Counted from the first letter of the stretch, positions 16,313 through 25,828 are shown. The stretch: DNA of 64,000 nucleotides from VRUE01 sp963753245 (GCA_963753245.1 CAVWBK010000001.1:225305-289304), one strand, 5' to 3'. The notes: generated by a model from the sequence alone, not told the origin. Translations and numbers: made by a program.

Positions 16313-17635
16313 TCAGGTCGGCCGGGTGAGTCGGGACCTCACGAACGCGGCCCGAGCCAAAGCGATGATCGCCGCGCAGGCTCCCATCAAGATGAGGGCC
16401 GGACGATCGGAGCGAGCGAGATAGTAGAGGAGCCCGGTTGCCGCCGTGAAGCAGGCGGCTCCGCCGAGATAGGCGAGGCGCCGGTCCCAGCCAGGCTTGG
16501 CGGTGTGGCGCCCATGCAGCAGGTTGATCAGGCCGAAGACAAGCAGGAACGTCAGCGAGCCGAATGAGACGATCTCGGTGATGCCCGGCAGGAGCGAGAA
16601 GGCCGCTCCGAGCAACGCCAGCCAGGCCACGGCGCCGACCGGGAGCTCGCCCCGTTCGCGAGCCAGACGGGCTGGGAGCTCGCGGGCCACGCTGACGTCG
16701 CGCACCAGACGGGCAGTCGAGAACAGCGTCGCGTTGATCGCCGAGCTGGTCGAGAAGACCGCGCCCATGGTCGCCGCCCAGAGTCCGAACGTGCCCAGCG
16801 CCTTTTCGCCGACCACGGCGAAGGCGACCTCCTTCTCGCCGACGATCGTTTGGTCGGACAGCAGCATCTGGGAGGCGATGGTGACCGCGACGTAGACGAA
16901 GACAACTGCGGCAACCGAGAGATAAAGGGCGCGCGGCACGGTGCGCCGCGGCTCGGAGATGTCGTCGTAGTCGTAGGGGACCAGCTCAAAACCCTCATAG
17001 GCGACAAAGATCACGGCGGCGCCGAGGAAGACGCCAAGCAGACCGTTGTTGTCGAGCGGGGCGAGGCGGCTCGGCGAGAACATGCTGATCCCGATCGCCG
17101 AGATCCCGGCGAGCACGGCGAGCTTGGTGAAGACGATCACGTCCTCGGTCAGCCCCGAGGTGGACACCCCACGCAGGTTGATCGCGGCGAAGAGCACCAT
17201 GATGCCGACGCCGCTCAGCCGTGCGACGAGGACCGAGGCCCCCAGGACGTTGGCCAGGTAGTGCCCGAAGGTGAAGGTGTAGACCGCGAGCGCGAAGATG
17301 TAGCCGACGATCAATAGCCAGGCGACCCAGGCGGCCGCCCGAGTATGGCCCTCTTCGCGCAGGTAGATGAAGGGACCACCGGCACGGCCGGCGTGCACGG
17401 CCAGGCGCGCGTAGGCATGGGCGGTAAGACCAGCGATCACACCGCCAAGGAGAAAGGCCGCGAAGGCGAGGTGCCCGGCGAGGTCGATGGTGACGCCCAG
17501 AACGCTGAAGATGCCGCCGCCGATCATCCCTCCGATCGCCATCGCGCTCGCCTCGCGGAGGCCCAAAAGCCCTTCCCCGCGTCGGCGGCGAGCGTGGCTG
17601 CGGGGATGGTAGGGCGGCTTGGGCAACTCGATCAT
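16313..17635 (-). CDS. APC-superfamily amino acid permease
   Basis: A 440-aa secondary transporter with about 12 membrane helices. The APC signature SAMAIGGMIGGGIFSVLG marks the broken helix 1 that binds the substrate amine and carboxylate; helix 6 is seen as VIFVAYEGFELVPYDYDDISEPRRTVPRAL. The substrate cannot be told. The ATG is 12 bases beyond the stop of the upstream antiporter, so the two form an operon. Confidence 0.9.
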   Translation of the reverse strand: MIELPKPPYHPRSHARRRRGEGLLGLREASAMAIGGMIGGGIFSVLGVTIDLAGHLAFAAFLLGGVIAGLTAHAYARLAVHAGRAGGPFIYLREEGHTRAAAWVAWLLIVGYIFALAVYTFTFGHYLANVLGASVLVARLSGVGIMVLFAAINLRGVSTSGLTEDVIVFTKLAVLAGISAIGISMFSPSRLAPLDNNGLLGVFLGAAVIFVAYEGFELVPYDYDDISEPRRTVPRALYLSVAAVVFVYVAVTIASQMLLSDQTIVGEKEVAFAVVGEKALGTFGLWAATMGAVFSTSSAINATLFSTARLVRDVSVARELPARLARERGELPVGAVAWLALLGAAFSLLPGITEIVSFGSLTFLLVFGLINLLHGRHTAKPGWDRRLAYLGGAACFTAATGLLYYLARSDRPALILMGACAAIIALARAAFVRSRLTRPT

Positions 17636-17647
17636 GGGCTCCGGTGT

Positions 17648-18853
17648 CTACCCCGCCAAGATCTCCAGGGGGCGATCGCCATCGTCGGCATCGGCGGCTC
17701 GTTGCTGGAGATGAAGCCCGACGAACGGGTAGACGAGAGTCGAGAGGATTGCCGCGCCGACCAGGCCGGCTGCGGTCGAGGCTTTCATGTGGCCCGCGTG
17801 GACCGCCAGGGTGGTGATCGCCACGACCAGTGGCAGCTCGGTCGCCGAGTAGAAAGCCAGGGCGATCCGTTCGGGGCGGCTCAAAGCCTTGCGGTAGAGC
17901 AGCAACGCCGGCGTGCCGCGTACCACCAGAAAGAGCCCGAAGAACATGACCAGCTTCAAGATCGCGGTCGGCGAGCCGAGTGCCTCGAGATCGAAGTTCA
18001 TCCCGCTGACGACAAAGAAGAAGGGCACGAAGAAGCCGAAGCCGACTGCCGTCAGCTTCGACTCGAAGACCGCCAGCTCGTGGCCCCTTAAGGCAGCCCT
18101 CGTGATCATCCCGGCGACAAAGCCGCCGAGCAGGACGTCGAGACCCAGCTGGCCAGCGAGGCCGACTAGACCGAAGACAAGGACAACGGTGATCCGCACA
18201 GCGAGCTGGCTGCTCGCCTCGAAGCTACTCTCCAGCGCCGGCCAGCCCTTCCACATCAGATCCATCGAGAGGATTGCAACCCCGACCGCGAGGGCGACGA
18301 AGGCGATCAGGACCGCGGCCTCCTGCAGGGGATGGTCTGTCGAGAGGAACAGCGTCACGAGGAGGATCGGGCCGAACTCGCCGGAGGCGCCGGCGCCCAT
18401 CAGGTAGGAGCCAAACCGAGTTCGCAGCTCGCCGCTGTCGCGCATAATCGGGATCAGGGTCCCCATCGCCGTCGTAGCTATTGCGGCTCCTGTGTAGACG
18501 AAGGAGTCGATGATCCCCGCCGCATAGAGTGCTCCACCGATCGCAAAGGCGAGCGCGACCGAGAGCACCCAACCCAGGGCGCCGAGCTCCAGAGGTGCGC
18601 CGCGAATCCGCTCGAAGTTGATCTCATAGCCGGCGAAGTAGAAGAGCATTCCCAGGCCGAGGTTCGAGAAGAAGTGGCTGAACTCATCGGTGGCGGCGAG
18701 GCTGAAGCCGTGGGGCCCGATCATGATCCCCAGCACCAGCTCGAGAACGACCACCGGCGGTGCAACCTTGGCTGGCAGCACCGCGACCGTGACCGCCGCC
18801 ACCGCGGCGCTCAGGACGATCAAAAAGAAGGAAGCTGCGTCGACGTGGATCAC
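17648..18853 (-). CDS. Kef/CPA2-type cation:proton antiporter
   Basis: A 401-aa membrane protein with about 12 helices of the Na_H_Exchanger fold. ELVLGIMIGPHGFSL and NLGLGMLFYFAGYEINFERI are typical CPA2 motifs; the discontinuous helix region GAAIATTAMGTLIPIM and a polar ASGEFGPILLVTLF follow. No C-terminal TrkA-N domain is present, so it is shorter than KefB/C. Likely exchanges Na+ or K+ for H+ and is transcribed ahead of the APC permease. Confidence 0.88.
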   Translation of the reverse strand: MIHVDAASFFLIVLSAAVAAVTVAVLPAKVAPPVVVLELVLGIMIGPHGFSLAATDEFSHFFSNLGLGMLFYFAGYEINFERIRGAPLELGALGWVLSVALAFAIGGALYAAGIIDSFVYTGAAIATTAMGTLIPIMRDSGELRTRFGSYLMGAGASGEFGPILLVTLFLSTDHPLQEAAVLIAFVALAVGVAILSMDLMWKGWPALESSFEASSQLAVRITVVLVFGLVGLAGQLGLDVLLGGFVAGMITRAALRGHELAVFESKLTAVGFGFFVPFFFVVSGMNFDLEALGSPTAILKLVMFFGLFLVVRGTPALLLYRKALSRPERIALAFYSATELPLVVAITTLAVHAGHMKASTAAGLVGAAILSTLVYPFVGLHLQQRAADADDGDRPLEILAG

Positions 18854-18916
18854 TGGAGCGGGCCGATCCTAAGGCCCGGGCTCCCATACCACTCTTAGAA
18901 GCGATGGAGGCGCTAT

Positions 18917-19643
18917 TCAGTCGAGCGAGGAAAGGAAGTCGGCGAGCTCACTCATCTTCTTTTTCGGCAGTTCTCGGAACGAGGGCATGATGCTGGGCCC
19001 TATTTCGACTGAGCGGATGATCGCCGCCCGCGGGATCCGCGCGGCGATGTGGGTCAGTTCGGGGCCAGGTCCAGGGTTGCCGTTCTCGCCCGGTCGGTGA
19101 CAGGCCAGACACCCCGAGCCGGCCACGACCTCCTTGCCAGCTTCATATTGCGGCGCCACCGTCATCGAGATTTCGTCCGGCGATCCCGCATTCGCGTCCG
19201 GGTAGGTCAGGCACCCCATCGCCAAAGATGGTCAGCACCCCGACCGTGGTCGCGATCGGGCGGCCGGGATGGCACTCGGGATCCGGTCATCGAAGGGGAG
19301 CAGCAGCACCATGCAGGCGGCGGGGATCCCGATCCTCGCCACCGGGACCAGTTCCGGCGGTTTGATCACCCGCAAGAGCGCGAAAAGGAAGAAGAAATGC
19401 CACTCGGGGCGCGGCACGTGCTGGTCCTCGTCGGATCGGCCTTCGCTCGGCGCCGAGCACGATCGACACGGTGATGGTCGCGGCGATGACGATCAGCATC
19501 ATCACCGAGTCCTTGAGGACCGCGTCAGGGAAGAAGGGCTCCCCTTCCTCGCTAGGGAGCTCGTACTCGTCCAGGTGTGCCTGCTTCGAGGGCTCCATCT
19601 CGTCCTTGGTGGCGGAGGGCCGAAGAGGGCGGCGGCACCCCAA
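18917..19643 (-). pseudogene. Frameshifted cytochrome b/c fusion subunit of a bc complex
   Basis: Three frames together read as the C-terminal half of cytochrome b (subunit-IV-like) fused to a c-type haem domain, as in Bacillus QcrC. The N-terminal part is EEGEPFFPDAVLKDSVMMLIVIAA, then PRPEWHFFFLFALLRVIKPP and ARIGIPAACMVLLLPF, then IATTVGVLTIF. The intact last 102 aa carry CLACH with a distal Met (PSIMPSF). Frame changes fall near 19480 and 19260 and again near 19225. The partner Rieske and cytochrome b N-terminal genes are absent upstream, so this is an orphan remnant. Confidence 0.7.
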
Positions 19644-20025
19644 CGGAGCCGGGGCATACTCTCCATCGGCCTACCTGTCATTTCGGACCGAACTCGGTGC
19701 CGATAGAGGCCCTGGCGCCCTGAGAAGTGCCGGCGAGTCCCGTCAACCACCACTTGCGACTTGACTCGGCTCGGTCCTTCCGAGTGCCCCCAAGGGGCAG
19801 ATCGCAGGGGCCGACGCGGGCCCAACTCATGGCCCGTCGCCACCCCTCCCTGGCCGAATCGGCACGGAGTCTTTCTATCGCGACCGGGATCTCGCCGGTG
19901 TCCTGGTGTCAGAACTCTGACGTTTTCGATCGCCACCCGGTCCCGGTCGGGGGGCCGAGCGAGGCCCGCCCGGGTGATCAGCCGACCCAAACAGCAGCTA
20001 GCCCAGCGTATCTGGCCCTACAAAG
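19644..20025. other. Non-coding stretch with one Crp/Fnr-type site
   Basis: About 380 bases between the tRNA and the cytochrome b/c remnant. No protein-coding sequence is convincing on either strand. It contains the palindrome at 19907-19922. Confidence 0.35.
19907..19922. promoter_or_regulatory. Crp/Fnr-type site upstream of the cytochrome b/c remnant
   Basis: TGTCA-GAACTC-TGACG: nine of ten half-site positions match TGTCA-N6-TGACA, and the spacer resembles GAGCTA/GAGCTC at 14358 and 15168. It lies about 265 bases upstream of the frameshifted cytochrome gene, so the link to it is weak. Confidence 0.4.
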
Positions 20026-20115
20026 CGGAGAGGGTGGGATTCGAACCCACGAGGCGGGTTAACCCCGCCCACGCGATTTCCAGTCGCGCTCCTTAAGCCA
20101 CTCGGACACCTCTCC
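20026..20115 (-). tRNA. tRNA-Ser (anticodon GGA)
   Basis: The minus strand folds as a class II tRNA. The acceptor is GGAGAGG/CCTCTCC with discriminator G, the D-arm is GTCCGAGTGGCTTAAGGA, and the anticodon loop CTGGAAA carries GGA. The long variable arm (GCGGGG-TTAA-CCCCGC) is typical of serine, and the T-loop is TTCGAAT. CCA is not encoded. Reads UCC/UCU. Confidence 0.97.
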
Positions 20116-20138
20116 GGATCGCCCCACAGGGTATTGGC

Positions 20139-20612
20139 TCACCCGCCCCTACGGGTCGCGAAGAACCCCCGCAGGAGCGCAGCGCACTGGCGCTCTCGCA
20201 AGCCGCTGGCAACACTGGGCCGATGATTGAGGGCCGGCTCGCCGACCACGTCGAGGACGCTTCCCGCGGCGCCGGCCTTGGGGTCGGCGGCGCCAAAGAC
20301 CAGGGCCGACACCCTGGCGAGGACGATCGCCCCGGCGCACATCGCGCAGGGCTCAAGCGTGACGTAGAGGGTCGTCTCAGATAGGCGCCAGCCGCCCAGC
20401 GCCCGCGCGGCGGCTCGGATCGCGAGCAGCTCCGCGTGGGCGGTCGGGTCGCCGCGCAGCTCGCGCTCGTTGCCGGCGAGCGCCAGCGGCTCCCCAGCGC
20501 GCGCAATTACGGCCCCGATCGGCACGTCCCCATGGGCCTCCGCGCGGCGCGCCTGCTCGATCGCGAGATCCATCAGCTGCTCCTGGGCGGATGTGAAAAT
20601 GCCTGCAGACAT
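20139..20612 (-). CDS. tadA: tRNA-specific adenosine-34 deaminase TadA
   Basis: A 157-aa zinc deaminase that converts A34 to inosine in tRNA-Arg(ACG). The catalytic motif H59-A-E61 and the zinc ligands P88-C89-x-x-C92 (LEPCAMCAGA) are intact; DVPIGAVI and FGAADPKAGAAGS are typical TadA blocks. Length is normal. It lies just upstream of tRNA-Ser, both on the minus strand. ATG at 20639 is absent in frame; 20612 is the chosen start, and an internal ATG is also possible. Confidence 0.93.
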   Translation of the reverse strand: MSAGIFTSAQEQLMDLAIEQARRAEAHGDVPIGAVIARAGEPLALAGNERELRGDPTAHAELLAIRAAARALGGWRLSETTLYVTLEPCAMCAGAIVLARVSALVFGAADPKAGAAGSVLDVVGEPALNHRPSVASGLRERQCAALLRGFFATRRGG

Positions 20613-20709
20613 GGTCAGGGAGTATGTGGGACCAACAACTTCACTAGCGTGCAGGTGTTAATAGAGAGCTCGCTTGAACGCAGGGATTTGCGCGAGCACT
20701 GGACCCCCG

Positions 20710-22071
20710 ATGAACCGACGCTTGACGATCAGCCTTGCCCTGCTCCTCGCCGCTCTAGGCGCGGGAACCCCCGCGCACGCCGCGATTGGCCTCGCAGCGG
20801 CCCGCAGCTTCGCCCCGCACCGGGTGATCGTCAAATTCCGCGGCGAAGGGATCGGGCGAGCACAGGCGCTGCCAGCGGGGGTCGGCGTGCTCTCCACCGC
20901 GCGCGCCCTGCGCCGCAACCCGGCCGTCGAGTACGCGGCGCCCGACTATCTGGCGAGCGCCTCCAGCCTCCCCCAAAGCGCGGTGCCCAACGACCCCGGC
21001 ACCCTCACCGGCCTGCCCGCCGTGCCGGGCGGCTGGGTCACCAAACAATGGAACTTCCTGCCCTGGGAAGGCTCCGGGAGCCCACTGGCACCGGTCTCAC
21101 CGGGCGGGATCAATGCAATCGGCGCCTGGGAAAATCTGGAAGCCGCCAAACACCCCGGCGGAGCGGGAGTCACCGTGGCCGTACTCGACACCGGGATTGC
21201 ATACCGCAGCCTCGGCGCTCGCTTCCGTCGCAGCCCTGATTTCGCCCCCGGCCAGTTCGTCAAGGGCTATGACTTCGTCGATCACAGCGCCCTTCCCCTC
21301 GATCGCAATGGCCACGGCACCCACGTCGCCGGGACGATCGCCGAGAAGACCAATAACGGCATCGGTTTGACCGGACTCGCCTACCGCGCGAAGCTGATGC
21401 CGGTCCGCGTCTTGGACCAGTTCGGCCGTGGTCGCGCCGATCAGATCACGCAGGGAATCCGCTATGCGGTTGCCCACCACGCTGACGTGATCAACATGAG
21501 TTTCAACTTCGGCTGCGGTAAGAAGGTTCCGAGCGTCGCCGAAGCGCTCCGCAAGGCGATTCGAAAGGGCGTTGTCCTGGTCGCCTCCGCCGGCAACCTG
21601 GGCTCGGAGTCCTGCGTCTCGCCGCCGGCGACGATTCCCGGGGTGATCGGCGTCGGCGGCAGTACCGAGGGCGGCTGTCTGGGCAATTACTCGCTGACTG
21701 GCAAGGACATCGATGTGCTCGCCCCGGGGGGCGGCGAACCGATCGGGGGTTGCCCGTCGGTGCTCGACAGCCCGATCTACCAGGTCACCTTCAAGGGCAA
21801 CCGGGAGAATCGCTTTGCTGAGCCCGATTTCTACGTTGGCACCTCGATGGCGGCCGCCCACGTCTCAGGAGTCGCCGCGCTGCTGCTCGCCAGCGGCATC
21901 ATCAATCGCAGCGAAAAGGGCAGCTCGATCGCGGCCCAGGTGACCAGCAGGCTGAAGAAAACCGCGCGCTCACTCGGCCTCTCACCGCTGCAGCAGGGTG
22001 CCGGTCTGATCGATGCCGCCAAGGCGACCGACCCGGACTGCCAGCTCGCCTGTTTCGCCAAGACGCGCTAG
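20710..22071 (+). CDS. Secreted subtilisin-like serine protease (S8)
   Basis: A 453-aa exported protease. I start at ATG 20710 because it opens a signal peptide (ISLALLLAALGAGTPAHA); the frame stays open 36 bases upstream. A short I9-like propeptide (about 35-85, RVIVKF...PAVEYAAPDY) precedes the peptidase. The catalytic triad is D160 (VAVLDTGI), H202 (NGHGTHVAGT) and S379 (GTSMAAAHVSG), with oxyanion N295. No wall anchor follows. The segment GGTGTTAATAGA 45 bases upstream also occurs before the DUF378 gene. Confidence 0.92.
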   Translation: MNRRLTISLALLLAALGAGTPAHAAIGLAAARSFAPHRVIVKFRGEGIGRAQALPAGVGVLSTARALRRNPAVEYAAPDYLASASSLPQSAVPNDPGTLTGLPAVPGGWVTKQWNFLPWEGSGSPLAPVSPGGINAIGAWENLEAAKHPGGAGVTVAVLDTGIAYRSLGARFRRSPDFAPGQFVKGYDFVDHSALPLDRNGHGTHVAGTIAEKTNNGIGLTGLAYRAKLMPVRVLDQFGRGRADQITQGIRYAVAHHADVINMSFNFGCGKKVPSVAEALRKAIRKGVVLVASAGNLGSESCVSPPATIPGVIGVGGSTEGGCLGNYSLTGKDIDVLAPGGGEPIGGCPSVLDSPIYQVTFKGNRENRFAEPDFYVGTSMAAAHVSGVAALLLASGIINRSEKGSSIAAQVTSRLKKTARSLGLSPLQQGAGLIDAAKATDPDCQLACFAKTR

Positions 22072-22096
22072 TCCCCTGCCAGCGGCCCGGCGTGTC

Positions 22097-22540
22097 TCAG
22101 GTGGTGCGGATAATGATCACGCTGCAGGGCGCGTGATGGGAGACCTTGTTGGGCACGCTGCCCAAGAGGAAGCGCCGAGCGCCCGCCATCCCCTTGTTGC
22201 CGACCACGATCAGGTCGGCCTTGGTCTGCTCGGCAACCTTCAGAATCCCCTCGGCCGGGTCCTCCTGGACCGGGTGGGGCTGGGCCTCGACGCCGGCGCT
22301 CTTGGCCTCGGCGACGGCGTTTTGGAGGACCAGGTTGACGTCCTCCCGCGGTCCGATCTCATACTGGACATCGGCGGGGGCATCGGCCTGCTCGGTGCCG
22401 ACCCGTCCCCTTGAGACCGGAGCGTAGGCGCTGACGATGCTGAGCGTGGCGCCCGAGAGCTTGGCCAGATCGACCGCCTGGCGCACCGCTTCAGAGGCGG
22501 TCTCTGAGCCGTCGGTGCCAACCACGATGCGTTTGAACAC
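22097..22540 (-). CDS. Universal stress protein (UspA family)
   Basis: A 147-aa UspA-fold protein. GTG at 22540 is preceded by GAGGAGGC, so it is preferred over the longer frame. The N-terminal FKRIVVGTDGSETASEAV and the ATP-loop motif VVGNKGMAGARRFLLGSVPNKVSHHAPCSV (G-x2-G-x9-G-S/T) indicate the nucleotide-binding subgroup. Role in stress survival is by family only. Confidence 0.93.
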   Translation of the reverse strand: MFKRIVVGTDGSETASEAVRQAVDLAKLSGATLSIVSAYAPVSRGRVGTEQADAPADVQYEIGPREDVNLVLQNAVAEAKSAGVEAQPHPVQEDPAEGILKVAEQTKADLIVVGNKGMAGARRFLLGSVPNKVSHHAPCSVIIIRTT

Positions 22541-22578
22541 GCCGCCTCCTCTGCTCGAGTCGCTGAACGGCGCTGATA

Positions 22579-22731
22579 CTAACGCCGCCGGTGGGCGTGG
22601 GCGGGCAGGCCGCGGAAGCCGTCGCCGAGGATTTCGGTCGGCGTCGTCGAGAGCCGAACGATGGCGATCACCATCGAGGCCACCAGGCAAAGGACGAGCA
22701 CGACCATCCCGATCTTCCAAAGCAACGGCAT
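22579..22731 (-). CDS. Small membrane protein (50 aa)
   Basis: A 50-aa frame: one strong membrane helix (IGMVVLVLCLVASMVIAIV) then a short tail ending in HAHRRR. TAGGCT lies eight bases before the ATG, consistent with the leaderless promoters of this genome. It is upstream of uspA on the same strand (39 bases) and divergent from the MBL gene. Unknown function. Confidence 0.5.
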   Translation of the reverse strand: MPLLWKIGMVVLVLCLVASMVIAIVRLSTTPTEILGDGFRGLPAHAHRRR

Positions 22732-22777
22732 GACCCCGCAGCCTAGCCGCGCTCCGGGCAGGGGTTAGGGTTCAGAA

Positions 22778-23491
22778 ATGGAGAAGGTCGCAGAGGGCGT
22801 CTGGCTGTTGCGCGGCGACCTCGGGAAGTCGATGAACATCTACTTCCTCGAGGATGGCGATGGCGTCGTGCAGTTCGACGCGGGCACCAAGGCGATGGTC
22901 AAAGCGACGCGCGCCGCGGCGGCTGAGCTCGGCGGGGTCAAACGGATCGTGCTCGGACACGCGCACGCAGATCACCGCGGCACGGCGCCCTCGATGGGCG
23001 TTCCCGTCTTCTGTCATGCCGATGAAGTCCCCGACGCCGAAAGCGATGCCGCGATCGACTCCTACATGGAGATCTCCGCGCTGCCCCTGCTGCGGGCGCG
23101 CCTGGCCTACCCGTTGCTCCTGCGGCGCTGGGACGGCGGCGCCGTCAAGATCGAGGGCACGCTCGCCGAGGGCGATCAGGTCGCCGGCTTTCGCGTCATC
23201 CACTTCCCCGGACATGCCCGGGGTCTGATCGGACTCTGGCGCGAGAGCGACCGACTGGCCCTGGTCAGCGACGTCGTCTATCTGATCGACTCGACGCGAC
23301 TCGGCAAAGCGCTACCGGCGGGCGAGGCGAGCGTCCCGCATCCGGCGTTCGGCTGGGATCACGCCAAGGCCAAGGACTCGGTGCGCAAGCTGGCGGCCCT
23401 CGATCCGGCACTGGTTGGCGCCGGTCACGCCGGTCCTCTGCGTGGACAGAGCCTGCGCGAGACGCTGCAGCGCGCTGCCGAGAAGTACTGA
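22778..23491 (+). CDS. MBL-fold metal hydrolase
   Basis: A 237-aa metallo-beta-lactamase-fold protein. The metal motif reads HAHADH; further ligands are His in HFPGHARG, Asp in VSDVVYL and His near the C-terminus (GAGHAGPL). This layout fits the glyoxalase II-like subgroup, but the substrate is unknown. TAGGGT ends six bases before the ATG, so the mRNA is probably leaderless. Confidence 0.88.
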   Translation: MEKVAEGVWLLRGDLGKSMNIYFLEDGDGVVQFDAGTKAMVKATRAAAAELGGVKRIVLGHAHADHRGTAPSMGVPVFCHADEVPDAESDAAIDSYMEISALPLLRARLAYPLLLRRWDGGAVKIEGTLAEGDQVAGFRVIHFPGHARGLIGLWRESDRLALVSDVVYLIDSTRLGKALPAGEASVPHPAFGWDHAKAKDSVRKLAALDPALVGAGHAGPLRGQSLRETLQRAAEKY

Positions 23492-23512
23492 GTCGGTAGT
23501 TTCCGCTCGGCA

Positions 23513-25828
23513 ATGCTCGCTACCTATGCCTCGGCGGCACTGATCTGCGCCGCTTCGATGCTCGTCGGGCGGGCGATCCTGTCCCTCGCCGGGCGCAGCG
23601 AGTGGTCCTGGCTGGAGCCCGCGGTCGGCCTCGCGGCGATCCTCACCGTGACCGGGCTGCTGGCGCGGGTCATTGGCCACGGTACGACCGCGACCCTGGG
23701 GGCCCTGCTGCTCGTAATCGCCGCCTTGATCGCGGTCTGGCGAATTCCGTATCGAGCGCCGGGGACGTGGAGGGCCGGCCTGCCGGTGGCGATCGCGGTC
23801 GGCCTCGCCCTCGCCATCCCCTTCGCCATCAGCGGGCGCTGGGGGATCATCGGCGTCGGTTTCAACAACGACCTCGGGCTGCATCTTGCCTGGGCGGAGT
23901 GGCTGCGCAGCGGCTTCGGCCCGACCCCCGAAGCTGGCTACCCGCTCGGCCCTCACGGCCTCGCGGTCGCGGTCGCGGCGGTTCCCGGCATCGGCCTCGG
24001 CCAGGCCTTCGTCGGTGAGATCTTCGCGGTCAGCATCCTCACCGGGCTGAGCGCCCTCGCCGCCCTGGGCGAACTCGGCGCGGCGCGACGCACGCTGGCG
24101 GCCGGCATGGTCGCGCTCACCTACCTGGCGGCCTCCTACTTCGCCCAGGGCGCCTTCAAGGAGACCACCGAGGCGCTCTTCGTCCTCGCCATCGCGCTCG
24201 CCCTGCGCCGCCCGGCACCGGCACCGGGCGGTCGCGGGTCGACTCTGCGCCTTCTGCTCCCCTACCTGATCCTGCTCGGCGGCGCCTTCTTTGCCTACAG
24301 CTTCGCCGGCCTCGCCTGGCCCCTCGTCATCGCGGCGCTCTGGAGCCTGAGCCAGCCCGCGGTGCGCCGCGCCCTCTCCCCCCGGGCCCTGTGGCGCGCG
24401 CTCTGGCGCCCCCGCACCCCGCTGGTCATCCTCGTCCTCGCCGGACTCGGAGTCCTGGCGCTGATCGGCCCATTCGGTTTCCGCAGCGGCTTTGACAAGG
24501 TCGCCGGCAGCAACACCTACGGTCCCGTCTCACCGGTCGAGGCGTTGGGAATCTGGCCGGCCTCCAACTACCGCCTGAACGCCCTCGGTGGCGCTCACCT
24601 GACCGGGCTGGCGGGCGCGATCGCCGCCCTGGCGCTCGTCCTCGGGGTGATCTGGTGGCTGCGGCGCCGCGATCTTGCGGTACCGATCGCGCTCGCGGCC
24701 TGCGGTGCCCTGTATCTCGTCTCGGTGCCCTTCAGCGGCGAGTACTCTCAGGCCAAGGCGCTGATGATCGCGGCGCCGCTGGCGATGCTGGTCACGATCC
24801 GCCCGCTGCTCATCGACATCGGCGGGCGCCTCGGTCGCCGGGCGGCCTGGGCGGCGCTCGCCACCCTCTTCATCGCCGGCTCGCTTTACTCGAGCCTCCT
24901 GGTCCTGCGCGACGCGCCGATCGGGCCGCCTGGCCACGGCGCCGAGCTGCGCGCCTTCCTGCCGATCCTGCACGGCCAGCCGGTCCTCTACGCCGGCCAG
25001 GACCGCTACGCCGCCTATGAGCTGCTCGGCGCCGACACCCACGTGCCGCTGGTCGAGTTCCCCGACGTGGATGTCTCCCAGAACCTCGAGAAGCCCTTTG
25101 ACACCGGTGACGCCTACAGTCCGATCGACTTTGACTCCTTCTCGCGTTCGACCCTGAACCGCTTCCCCTACGTGATCACCGGGCGGGCGGCCTGGAACAG
25201 CGAAGCGCCGCCCGACTTCCGCCGCATCGCCGCCACCCCGTCCTACATTCTCTGGGAAAGGACCGGGCCACCACCGCGCGAGCGCCACGTCCTGCTGGAG
25301 GGCACAGAGCCGGCCGCGATCGCCGATTGCGAAGCGCCCGAGGTGCGCATCCTGACCGCCACCCCGGGGCGCGCCTCGCTGTTTCCCGCGGCGGTCGTTG
25401 GGCCCAAATCGGCGTGGCGGCAGGAAAGCTCGCTGGGCACCGGTGAATCGGCCAGCCAGAGCCTGAATCTGCCGGCCGGGCGCTGGCGCCTCTCGCTGCA
25501 GTACTTCTCGCCCTTTGGGCTGACCCTCAGCGCGCCGGGACTTCACACCTCGCTGATCGCGGCCCTCGACGGCCAGCGCCCGAACACGATCAGCCTCGCC
25601 AACAACGGCCAGTTCTGGCCGGCCGGAACGATCCGCAGCCGCGGCGCTCGGCTCCGGTTCACGATCAGCGCGGCGAAGGCAAGCGCCCTGCAGAGTCTGA
25701 CCGGCTATGAAGGCAGGGCGGCGATCGGCGAGCTCGCCGCGGTGCGCGCCGGGCCGCATCGCATCGTCCCGCTCAGCGAGGCCTGCGGCGGCTGGCTGGA
25801 CTGGTACCAGGCGAAGAGCGCCCCCTGA
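23513..25828 (+). CDS. Large polytopic membrane protein, glycosyltransferase-like
   Basis: A 771-aa protein with about 12-13 predicted membrane helices in the first 480 residues and a soluble, mostly beta C-terminal part (about 490-771) that should face outside. The layout (acidic loop after early helices: FNNDLGLHLAWAEWL; long extracellular tail) resembles GT-C glycosyltransferases or O-antigen-type membrane enzymes, but I recognise no decisive motif. It follows the MBL gene by 21 bases and may be co-transcribed. Confidence 0.75.
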   Translation: MLATYASAALICAASMLVGRAILSLAGRSEWSWLEPAVGLAAILTVTGLLARVIGHGTTATLGALLLVIAALIAVWRIPYRAPGTWRAGLPVAIAVGLALAIPFAISGRWGIIGVGFNNDLGLHLAWAEWLRSGFGPTPEAGYPLGPHGLAVAVAAVPGIGLGQAFVGEIFAVSILTGLSALAALGELGAARRTLAAGMVALTYLAASYFAQGAFKETTEALFVLAIALALRRPAPAPGGRGSTLRLLLPYLILLGGAFFAYSFAGLAWPLVIAALWSLSQPAVRRALSPRALWRALWRPRTPLVILVLAGLGVLALIGPFGFRSGFDKVAGSNTYGPVSPVEALGIWPASNYRLNALGGAHLTGLAGAIAALALVLGVIWWLRRRDLAVPIALAACGALYLVSVPFSGEYSQAKALMIAAPLAMLVTIRPLLIDIGGRLGRRAAWAALATLFIAGSLYSSLLVLRDAPIGPPGHGAELRAFLPILHGQPVLYAGQDRYAAYELLGADTHVPLVEFPDVDVSQNLEKPFDTGDAYSPIDFDSFSRSTLNRFPYVITGRAAWNSEAPPDFRRIAATPSYILWERTGPPPRERHVLLEGTEPAAIADCEAPEVRILTATPGRASLFPAAVVGPKSAWRQESSLGTGESASQSLNLPAGRWRLSLQYFSPFGLTLSAPGLHTSLIAALDGQRPNTISLANNGQFWPAGTIRSRGARLRFTISAAKASALQSLTGYEGRAAIGELAAVRAGPHRIVPLSEACGGWLDWYQAKSAP

